Shown piece by piece: positions 9,271 to 16,658 of a stretch of DNA of 64,000 nucleotides. The stretch lies in NCBI GenBank assembly GCA_041447175.1, contig CP166960.1, positions 1,316,509-1,380,508 on the forward strand. The letters run 5' to 3'. The DNA is from Candidatus Bathyarchaeia archaeon. Its GTDB lineage: Archaea > Thermoproteota > Bathyarchaeia > Bathyarchaeales > Bathycorpusculaceae. Each line of letters begins with the position of its first letter. Position 1 is the first letter of the stretch. The notes under the pieces are model-generated. The model was not told the origin of the DNA. It made no database searches and worked only from the letters and a program-made list of their open reading frames with translations. The position numbers were made by a program, and so were the translations under genes.

Positions 9271-10208
9271 TAATCACCCTCCTCGTAGTAACGCAAGAAA
9301 ATTTCCTCCAAACTATGCTCTTTGGGCTTCATAAGCAGAATAGTGGATTTATGTTTGGTTATTGTTTCAGATATTTCTCGAGCTTGGTTTTTCTCCATAT
9401 GCACGTACAGCCGACTGTTTTCCTGAGTGACGGAAGTTACTCCGCTGATGTTTTCGATTTCTTTTACCAACTCCGCGGGAGTTTCTGTTAACTCAAACTC
9501 TAAGATGGAGTTATTGACTGCACCAAGTTTACTGGACAAGTTTTCTATGGTATCGTCGGCGATGAGTTTTCCTCTGCGAATGATGAGAACACGTTGACAA
9601 GTCTGTTGCACGTCATGAAGCAGATGAGAAGAAAGCATTATGGTAATCCCATGTTCCTTGTTAAGCTTGATTAACATATCCCGAACTTCTTTAGTTCCTT
9701 TAGGGTCTAAACCTATTGTGGGTTCATCAAAAAAAGCGACCTTAGGCTGCTTAACCAACACTTCAGCGATACCTAAACGTTGCTTCATGCCTCTAGAAAA
9801 CTTTTCCACCTTTGTATCTGCCCACTGCGTTAACCCAACGGCGTCAATAAGCTCTTTGATGCGGTTTTCTCGCTCTAAACTGGGCACGTCATTTAATTGG
9901 CAGATATACCGTAGGTTTTGTTTTGCTGTTAGGTCCTCGTAGTAACCTGCACCTTCGGGCAAAAGCCCCGCAACAGTGCGGACTTTTCGAGAGTCTTTTA
10001 TGATGTCGTAGCCTGCGACGACTGCCGTTCCTGAAGTGGGAAGGGAAAGCCCCATCAGCATCAGGAGGGTGGTGGTTTTTCCAGCGCCGTTTTGCCCCAA
10101 AAACCCTAAGAGTTCGCCCTTGTTGATGGTTAAATTTAGGTTGCTTACAGCTTTGAAGGAGCCGTATTGTTTTGTTAGGTGCTGAATGTCGATTATGGAT
10201 TCAGGCAC
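9270..10208 (-). CDS. ABC transporter ATP-binding protein (cassette 1)
   Basis: A 312-residue ATPase with Walker A GQNGAGKTTT, signature FSRGMKQRLGIAE, Walker B VAFFDEPTIGLDPKG and switch region MLSSHLLHDV. The C-terminal ~90 residues form the accessory domain often seen in ABC-2 (CcmA-like) ATPases. It sits between a large secreted protein (ending two bases upstream of it) and its permease (overlapping by one base), making one operon read leftward. It is closely similar to the ATPase at 15719-16654 along the whole length, so the two cassettes arose by duplication. Confidence 0.9.
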   Translation of the reverse strand: MPESIIDIQHLTKQYGSFKAVSNLNLTINKGELLGFLGQNGAGKTTTLLMLMGLSLPTSGTAVVAGYDIIKDSRKVRTVAGLLPEGAGYYEDLTAKQNLRYICQLNDVPSLERENRIKELIDAVGLTQWADTKVEKFSRGMKQRLGIAEVLVKQPKVAFFDEPTIGLDPKGTKEVRDMLIKLNKEHGITIMLSSHLLHDVQQTCQRVLIIRRGKLIADDTIENLSSKLGAVNNSILEFELTETPAELVKEIENISGVTSVTQENSRLYVHMEKNQAREISETITKHKSTILLMKPKEHSLEEIFLRYYEEGD

Positions 10209-10210
10209 TA

Positions 10211-12931
10211 CTATCTCCTCTTAAACTTCCAGAACACCACTACAAGAATCGTGATGAATAAACCTGCTACGCCAACGCCGATTAAGCCCCATGAAGTTGA
10301 AGCCGAAACCGTAACACGCACTTGACCAGGGTTAGAACCCATTTCAATACTATCACCTTTCACGCTAACCATGTAATCGCCTGCAACAGCGTTTTCTGGG
10401 GCGGTTATGCCAACGTTAAACGTAGCTGCATCTCTTGCTCGAACTACATCTACTTGCGAAGGTGTAACAGTATAAGACCACCCGTCTGGAAGGGTAACAT
10501 TAACCACCACGTCTGTTAGAGGCGTATAGCCAACATTGGTCACCGTTGCTGTAAATGACGCGGTTTCGCCACTGGTTGCGCTGAGCAGATAGGTGGACAG
10601 GGATAAATCTACGCGGTAGGAGCCGATTACGGTGGTTGTGAGGTTTGTTTCACCCAGCACTATGCCGCCTTCCGATTTAATCTGGACTGGAAGCAGGTAG
10701 GTGTCAAGGTTGACGGTACTTGGGGGTGTCACTTGCAGAGAGAATTCGCTGGTGTTGCTTGCGTACAGAAAGAGTCTAGTCACCTCGACGTCGCCCAGTC
10801 TAAAAACGGCTTTCCAGTTCGGAGGGGAATCAACCGACAGAAACAGAAGGCGGTCGGTGGTGCCCAAGTTTGAAACTGAAAGTGGGTACACTACGGAGTT
10901 TCCTGCTTCAACCGCAACTTCGGGAAGTTTGGATGTTAGAATGATTTCGTTGGGGGTTTCTGTTAAAGCCACCGTTAAGGGTAGGGAGTCGGTTATGTGT
11001 TCACCTGATGTTTCTGCAGTCTGAGCCGTTAAGGCGAAGGTATAAGTTAACCCAGTGGTGGCGTTGAGGGGTGATTTAACTTCAACCACCAAGTCTGCTG
11101 CTTGGTTGGGTTCCAGAAGAAGGCCAGTTATGTAGTCACCGCTTGTGGTTCTTATGAAGGCAGTCCAGTTTTCAGACTGTGAAATTGCGGTAACTGTAAA
11201 AGGTACCTTAACGCTGAAGGGGTTCGTTAAGGTTGCTTGGAACTTGACTGTTTCTCCTGGTGTAGATAGCTTACCCAGATATTGACAAGACAAAATGGAG
11301 GTACTTGGCAACTCGACCGTTACGGTGAAGGTCAGGGTTGTCGTTGCCTCTCCTATCGCAGAAAGAGTCAAAGTGTACGTTCCACTGGAGCCTAACGGAA
11401 CCGCTACGTCCAATTGCAGGTTGACGTTTGAGCTTGGTGATAGGGCGGTGTTTTTAATTTCGTGGTCACTGTTATCCAAGACTTTGCCACTCCAACCAGA
11501 CGGAGTTTGAACAGCGAAACCAACGGGTTCGATGCCAGTACCAACATTGCTCACTGTGAAGGGTAAAGCAAGTTTGCTGCCTGGACTTGCTGTTGTCCCC
11601 AAAATTGATGACGTTAACCAGAGGGTTTTGGGTAAGGAGACGTCAGCAATGGTGACATTGCCAGTGGAGTTTAAGGAAACGGATTTGGTGACTGTGACAT
11701 AGCCAGCTTTTGAGAAGTGTAGGGAGTATGTGTTGAAACTGGGTAACTCAAAGCTGAATGTCCCGTCAGAGGAACTCTGGACGCTTTGGATAAGGTCACC
11801 TTTAGAAGAAAATGAGCCCACAGTAACAGTGGACAGCCCGTTGCCGTTCTCATCAGTTACTCTGCCAGAGACATACACAGGGTCACTGAAAGGATTATGA
11901 ACTATCACCGAAAAGTTTAGCGATGCACGGTTTGCCCCGATGGCAGTTAAAGAAATGGGGTAATTCTTTTCTTCTAACACTGTTGAAGGGATACTAAGTT
12001 CTAACTGGAGAGAGATGCTTTGCCCCGAAGCAATAGCCACCTGCGCAACCTCAAAATTACTCTGCAAAACCCGCGCAGACAACTCCACAGGAGCAGAAAC
12101 CACAAAATCAACAACCTCAACCCCATCACCCGAATACGACGCCACAAACGGAATCAAAACCCTATCCCCAGGAACAGCAACCAAACTCAAAGTCGAAGCC
12201 GAAAGCCCCAACGCAGAAGAGTAGGGGTCAGGTTGAGTTTTCACCATTACTGTGAAGTTAATGGACGAACTGGTTGTTCCGTGGGCAATTAACGAGAGAT
12301 TGTAGTTGACATCTTGGGATAAGGAGGAAGGAACGTCAAGTTGCAGCTGGAGAGAGATGCTTTGCCCCGAAGCAATAGCCACCTGCGCAACCTCAAAATT
12401 ACTCTGCAAAACCCGCGCAGACAACTCCACAGGAGCAGAAACCACAAAATCAACAACCTCAACCCCATCACCCGAATACGACGCCACAAACGGAATCAAA
12501 ACCCTATCCCCAGGAACAGCAACCAAACTCAAAGTCGAAGCCGAAAGCCCCAACGCAGAAGGCAAAGCTATAGAGCCTAAGTGCTGCACTGCGGTTGCGA
12601 CTTCAATTGTTTTTACCACTGCAATGTAGCCTACTCGGCTGATATGCAGTTTGTATGTTCCATAGTCAGCGTTGGCAATTACAAAGTCTCCTTCGGTGTT
12701 AGTGACGGTGGTCATGATGGCTGCCCCACTTGGGGTTTGGAGGGTAACTTGAGCATTTTCTAAACCAACCCCAGCGCCATCTGTGACTTTGCCATGAACT
12801 GCCGTTTGGGATTCTCCATAAACGGAGCTTAGTGAAGACGAAAAAACCAGAATTGAAGTGCAAAGCAGGACGATTAAAGATGCAACTTTGATTTTTGAGC
12901 CTTTTCCTGAAAACAGTTTTAGATTTCTCAT
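10211..12931 (-). CDS. Secreted NEW3 / carboxypeptidase-regulatory-like protein (cassette 1)
   Basis: A 906-residue secreted protein with a signal peptide (SLIVLLCTSILVFSSSL). A carboxypeptidase regulatory-like beta domain follows (HGKVTDGAGVGLENAQVTL), then a ~114-residue NEW3-like unit present twice in near-identical form. A second regulatory-like domain comes next (VSGRVTDENGNGLSTVTV), followed by several NEW3 domains and a C-terminal membrane helix plus basic tail (GVAGLFITILVVVFWKFKRR). It is first in an operon with an ABC ATPase and permease. Known relatives are archaeal surface proteins of unclear role; a substrate-handling or scaffold function for the transporter is inference. The internal duplication at 12005-12561 is unusually exact. 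Confidence 0.8.
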   Translation of the reverse strand: MRNLKLFSGKGSKIKVASLIVLLCTSILVFSSSLSSVYGESQTAVHGKVTDGAGVGLENAQVTLQTPSGAAIMTTVTNTEGDFVIANADYGTYKLHISRVGYIAVVKTIEVATAVQHLGSIALPSALGLSASTLSLVAVPGDRVLIPFVASYSGDGVEVVDFVVSAPVELSARVLQSNFEVAQVAIASGQSISLQLQLDVPSSLSQDVNYNLSLIAHGTTSSSINFTVMVKTQPDPYSSALGLSASTLSLVAVPGDRVLIPFVASYSGDGVEVVDFVVSAPVELSARVLQSNFEVAQVAIASGQSISLQLELSIPSTVLEEKNYPISLTAIGANRASLNFSVIVHNPFSDPVYVSGRVTDENGNGLSTVTVGSFSSKGDLIQSVQSSSDGTFSFELPSFNTYSLHFSKAGYVTVTKSVSLNSTGNVTIADVSLPKTLWLTSSILGTTASPGSKLALPFTVSNVGTGIEPVGFAVQTPSGWSGKVLDNSDHEIKNTALSPSSNVNLQLDVAVPLGSSGTYTLTLSAIGEATTTLTFTVTVELPSTSILSCQYLGKLSTPGETVKFQATLTNPFSVKVPFTVTAISQSENWTAFIRTTSGDYITGLLLEPNQAADLVVEVKSPLNATTGLTYTFALTAQTAETSGEHITDSLPLTVALTETPNEIILTSKLPEVAVEAGNSVVYPLSVSNLGTTDRLLFLSVDSPPNWKAVFRLGDVEVTRLFLYASNTSEFSLQVTPPSTVNLDTYLLPVQIKSEGGIVLGETNLTTTVIGSYRVDLSLSTYLLSATSGETASFTATVTNVGYTPLTDVVVNVTLPDGWSYTVTPSQVDVVRARDAATFNVGITAPENAVAGDYMVSVKGDSIEMGSNPGQVRVTVSASTSWGLIGVGVAGLFITILVVVFWKFKRR
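12005..12219 (-). repeat. 215-bp direct repeat, copy A (inside a surface-protein gene)
   Basis: By eye this stretch is identical, base for base, to 12347-12561. The copies are 342 bases apart, exactly 114 codons, so the duplication keeps the reading frame and doubles one NEW3-like domain (VAVPGDRVLIPFVASYSG and following). Confidence 0.9.
12347..12561 (-). repeat. 215-bp direct repeat, copy B (inside a surface-protein gene)
   Basis: Partner of 12005-12219. The lack of visible differences, even at synonymous positions, implies a recent duplication or gene conversion. The bases between the copies encode a non-identical part of the domain. Confidence 0.9.
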
Positions 12932-13136
12932 GAGAGTTCCCCTTGTTTGATCCCCAGTTAGAGATATGGAAGATTATCACCCCTTAATTGGGACTAATAA
13001 TTCCACGGATAGTGCAATCTCTTAGGGTATTAAAGACTTTCGAAAATTACACCCAGCCCATCACCTCACGAAACCTAAAAAAACGAAAGAAAAACCTTAA
13101 ACAAAGTTAAAATAAAAAAGAAAATGTGCCTGAAAG

Positions 13137-14417
13137 TTATAGTTTGCCAATGGTTACAGAAACGACCCGAGTTTGTCCGTCGCGTATCGCCGTGAAGTCC
13201 ACAGTTTGCCCAGGCAAGGTGTGCCGCTCCAAATAAGATAAGAGGTCGTCGGTATTGGCGATGCGGGTTCCGTTGATGCCTATTATGATGTCACCGCCTG
13301 TGATTATCTGAGAACCCAAAACCGTAACCCTCGTCGAGCCCCCAATGAGCCCGTTCATGGCGCCTACGGTTTCAACAAGCCACCCATAAGTGACGTTAGT
13401 GCCCACTGCTTGCGCAATTTGGTAGGTCATGTCGGTTCCCGCCGCGTTTATTGTTGGATGCTGGTCATAGACGCCGTTTTTGACAAGTGAAGAAACCTCG
13501 CGGAGAATCGTATCCGACGGAATCACAAACCCTAACCCTTCGGAGTTGCTGACTGCAGCGGTGGTTATGCCTACAACTTCGCCACGGTAGTTAATCAGGG
13601 GTCCACCGGAGTTGCCGGGGTTGATGGCAGTGCTGGTCTGGATAACGTCAGGGATGTTTATGTTCTGTGTGCCGTCTGTTTCGGTGATGGTTCTGCCTAA
13701 CGCGCTAACGATGCCTGTGGTTAAGGTTCCTGACAAGCCATAAGGTGAGCCTACTGCCACCACAGGGTCACCGACTTGCAGGTTGGAGGAACTGACAAGG
13801 GTCACAGGCTGAAAATCCGCTGATTCACCGTCAAGGGCAAGAACAGCAAGGTCCGCTTGGGGGTCAGCACCCAACACCCTTGAGGGATAGCTGTCGCCGT
13901 TGGCGAAAGTCACGGTTACGTTGACGGAATTTTGAATCACATGATTATTGGTGACTACCACGGGGTTGCTGCCGACTAGGGTTACAAACCCTGAGCCCTG
14001 TTGCTGTGTGTACCCAACTAAGAAGCCGCCGAAAATGCTGTATTGCGGCACAAAATCCTGGATGACAACCACTGAAGGTCGAACTTGGCTGTACAAGGCG
14101 GCGAGAGAAACATTTTCAGTCAAAACGTAAGTGGCGTTTGGGTACGAAACGTAGGTGACGTTGGTGGGTGGCAAATTTTGCAGTTGCGCCTGCAAATCTC
14201 CGATGCGCCCATTAAAGGTGGCGTAACTAAGCGAGAAACCAAGTAAGCCGCCGCCAATCAACCCCACCAGAAGAATCGCAGCCAAAACAAGGGCAGAGAA
14301 ACGTTTTGCTTTTCTGGTTTTTCGGGGCGGTTCAGGTTCACGGGGTGAAGGCGGTTGCGGAGGTGAAACCTCAGGAACGGTAGAGGCATCGGGGGGTTCA
14401 TTTTGCGGGTTTTCCAT
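13137..14417 (-). CDS. HtrA/DegP-type membrane-anchored serine protease with PDZ domain
   Basis: A trypsin-like S1C protease. The N-terminus is proline-rich and charged, then a membrane helix (FSALVLAAILLVGLIGGGLL) anchors the enzyme outside the cell. The triad is intact: His in TNNHVI, Asp in ADLAVLAL and Ser in NPGNSGGP (about residues 159, 189 and 270). A PDZ domain follows (~330-425, ITGGDIIIGINGTRI). Two ATGs adjoin; the second (14417) is better spaced from the GAGGTGA ribosome site. It sits between the two ABC/NEW3 cassettes and may do quality control of surface proteins. The 205 bases upstream of its neighbour (12932-13136) hold no gene. Confidence 0.9.
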   Translation of the reverse strand: MENPQNEPPDASTVPEVSPPQPPSPREPEPPRKTRKAKRFSALVLAAILLVGLIGGGLLGFSLSYATFNGRIGDLQAQLQNLPPTNVTYVSYPNATYVLTENVSLAALYSQVRPSVVVIQDFVPQYSIFGGFLVGYTQQQGSGFVTLVGSNPVVVTNNHVIQNSVNVTVTFANGDSYPSRVLGADPQADLAVLALDGESADFQPVTLVSSSNLQVGDPVVAVGSPYGLSGTLTTGIVSALGRTITETDGTQNINIPDVIQTSTAINPGNSGGPLINYRGEVVGITTAAVSNSEGLGFVIPSDTILREVSSLVKNGVYDQHPTINAAGTDMTYQIAQAVGTNVTYGWLVETVGAMNGLIGGSTRVTVLGSQIITGGDIIIGINGTRIANTDDLLSYLERHTLPGQTVDFTAIRDGQTRVVSVTIGKL

Positions 14418-14666
14418 CATGCGTCACCTCTTTTTCAAGGGTTAACGATGCTTCTGTAAGGGTGGAAGCCCCGTATTTACTGATATCGGAGAAAACCTCT
14501 TGGCTGGAAGTTTTGACGCTTAAAGGAGCCGCGGCTAAACTGATGTTTACTCGCCACCTCTGCGCTTCATGTCTACGAAGAGTTTCCAGATTTTTGACAT
14601 GATGATTAGACAAGTTCACCAAACCCAGTTTTTGTTGAAAACAATTCGAAAAAAGGGAAGGAGGGA

Positions 14667-15716
14667 TTATCCTCCTGCTCGGATTTCTCGGCGCAAGAAC
14701 AGCATGTAAGCCGCAACAAAGCAAGCAATAGTGGCGACTGCTATGGCGGTGACTTGGGGCCAGCAGGAGGATATGCTTTGGCTGGCTTCAGGGTCACGGA
14801 AAGGTGTCCCAGATGTCCCAGACACGAAGCCAACTGAGATAGAACTGGATCCCGAACCGCCTCCCAGAATGGTTGAAGCTGCCTGACTGAACAAATACGA
14901 CGGTGAAATGCTTTGGATGGCTGATTCAAGGGAGGTTCTTGTCTGCATTTGAGTTATGTATGTGGAGGTTTCGTTTTGGCGGAAAATGTTGACGGTTGCG
15001 TTTCCGAAATCGAAGCCGCCCTCGCCTCCAGGCTGCCTGAATGACTGGTTACTTGGAATCGTTATGGATTGAAAACCAGTTGGTGAAGAAACAGGCACTG
15101 CGGCGTTTGCAATCAGTGAAGCCGAAATTGCTACGATGAAAACAAAGAACAGCCAAGTTGAGATAGCGGCGAGAATAGAGGAGGTTGTTTTTTTGATGGC
15201 GGTGGAGAACAAGAGGCTCAGGGCAAGCCAAAACGCCAAGTATAGCACCAAGAGCAGGGTAAAGAAGACTATGCGTGAAACGTCTGCAAGTTCGGGACCA
15301 AAACCCAGTAGCGGAATGGAGACTCCGACCAGTATGCCTACGGTGCTGCCCGCCAGCAATGCCAGAGCGCCAACGCCTGCGAGGAATTTACCGTTAAGTA
15401 TTGAATCGCGAAATATGGGCTGAGACAGAAGCACGGAAAGGCTTCCCGTGGAGCGTTCTTTGTTAATGGCGTCAAAGCCTAAAGCTAACCCAATGATTGG
15501 ACCAAAATACACCATCAAAGTAACAAAGGAAAAGCCACCTAGCGAACCAGTAAAGACAGACATAAAGGTTGGGTTGAAGCTGTCACGCACGACGGCGGCG
15601 CCTTGATAAGCCGACAGGGTGGATAACGCAACTATCAAGAGGAAAAGCAGGATGTAGCGTTTGCTGCCCAACTGGTCGCCAAGTTCCTTTCTGCATACAG
15701 TCATAAAGTTTGCCAT
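14667..15716 (-). CDS. ABC-2 type transporter permease (cassette 2)
   Basis: A 349-residue paralogue of the permease at 8299-9270. It has the same opening (CRKELGDQLGSKRY), the same INKERSTGSLSVLLSQPI motif and the same membrane layout. The extracytoplasmic loop is longer and Gly/Asn rich (PGGEGGFDFGNATVNIF). The start is two bases past the ATPase stop. Between its stop and the protease start (14418-14666) are about 250 bases with no gene I can support, so the protease may have its own leader there. Confidence 0.85.
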   Translation of the reverse strand: MANFMTVCRKELGDQLGSKRYILLFLLIVALSTLSAYQGAAVVRDSFNPTFMSVFTGSLGGFSFVTLMVYFGPIIGLALGFDAINKERSTGSLSVLLSQPIFRDSILNGKFLAGVGALALLAGSTVGILVGVSIPLLGFGPELADVSRIVFFTLLLVLYLAFWLALSLLFSTAIKKTTSSILAAISTWLFFVFIVAISASLIANAAVPVSSPTGFQSITIPSNQSFRQPGGEGGFDFGNATVNIFRQNETSTYITQMQTRTSLESAIQSISPSYLFSQAASTILGGGSGSSSISVGFVSGTSGTPFRDPEASQSISSCWPQVTAIAVATIACFVAAYMLFLRREIRAGG

Positions 15717-15718
15717 TT

Positions 15719-16654
15719 TTAGTCCGCCTCGTAGAATTGAAGGTAAATTTCCTCCAAACTGTACTCTTTGGGCTTCATGAGCAGAATCGTCGAGTTATGC
15801 TTGGTTATGGTCTCAGAAACTTCCCGTGCCTTGTTGGCGTTCATCTTCACGTAGAGCCTACCGTTTTCCTGATTAACCGAAGTGACGCCGCTTATGCCTT
15901 CTATTTCTTTAAGCATGTCGGGAGCCATCGTGGTCAGCTCGAATTCGATAACGGGTTGCTCGCGGCTCAAAAGTTTGCTGGAGAGGTTTCCGATGGTGTC
16001 GTCGGCGATGAGTTTGCCCGCGCGAATAATCAGCAGTCGATTGCAGGTCTGCTGCACGTCATGCAACAGGTGTGAGGACAAAACGATGGTGATGCCCTGT
16101 TCCTTGTTGAGCCTAAGCAGAAGTTCACGAATGTCTTTGGTGCCCTGTGGGTCTAAGCCGATTGTGGGTTCGTCAAAAAAGGCCACCTGCGGCTTCTTCA
16201 TCAAAACTTCCGCTATGCCCAGCCGTTGCTTCATACCTCTGGAGAACTGCTCTACTTTTTTGTCGGCAACTTTGCTTAACCCCACGACCCCCAGCAGTTC
16301 TGCTACACGTTTATCGCGCTCTAGTTTGGGGATGTCGTTGAGTTGTCCGATGTAGCTGAGGTTTTGTTTTGCGGTCAAGTCCTCGTAGTAGCCTGCGCCG
16401 TCGGGGAGGAGCCCACAGACGGTTCGCACGGCTTTTGAGTCCTGCACGACATCGTACCCCGCGATTTTGGCGGTGCCCGATGTTGGCACACTTAGCCCCA
16501 TCAGCATCAGGAAGGTGGTGGTTTTTCCTGACCCGTTTTGGCCCAGAAGCCCCACAACTTCGCCTTTGTTGACGTTTATGTTCAGGTGGTTTACTGCTGT
16601 GAACTCGCCGTATGTTTTGGTGAGTTCACTGGTTTGAATGATTGGTTGGGACAT
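15719..16654 (-). CDS. ABC transporter ATP-binding protein (cassette 2)
   Basis: A 311-residue ATPase with Walker A GQNGSGKTTTF, signature FSRGMKQRLGIAE, Walker B VAFFDEPTIGLDPQG and LSSHLLHDVQQTC. It is close to the cassette-1 ATPase throughout, including the C-terminal accessory domain that ends in KHNSTILLMKPKEYSLEEI. It lies four bases downstream of the secreted NEW3 protein and two bases upstream of the permease, so it is in the same operon. Confidence 0.9.
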   Translation of the reverse strand: MSQPIIQTSELTKTYGEFTAVNHLNINVNKGEVVGLLGQNGSGKTTTFLMLMGLSVPTSGTAKIAGYDVVQDSKAVRTVCGLLPDGAGYYEDLTAKQNLSYIGQLNDIPKLERDKRVAELLGVVGLSKVADKKVEQFSRGMKQRLGIAEVLMKKPQVAFFDEPTIGLDPQGTKDIRELLLRLNKEQGITIVLSSHLLHDVQQTCNRLLIIRAGKLIADDTIGNLSSKLLSREQPVIEFELTTMAPDMLKEIEGISGVTSVNQENGRLYVKMNANKAREVSETITKHNSTILLMKPKEYSLEEIYLQFYEAD

Positions 16655-16658
16655 TTTT

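Noticed and set aside
12306..12629. Plus-strand frames over the 215-bp repeat that occur in two similar copies
   Set aside because: They duplicate only because the coding repeat on the other strand does; no starts or domains support them.
14398..14724. Minus-strand frame of 108 codons between the permease and the HtrA gene
   Set aside because: Overlaps the ends of both neighbours, has no family features, and its composition looks like an out-of-frame reading.
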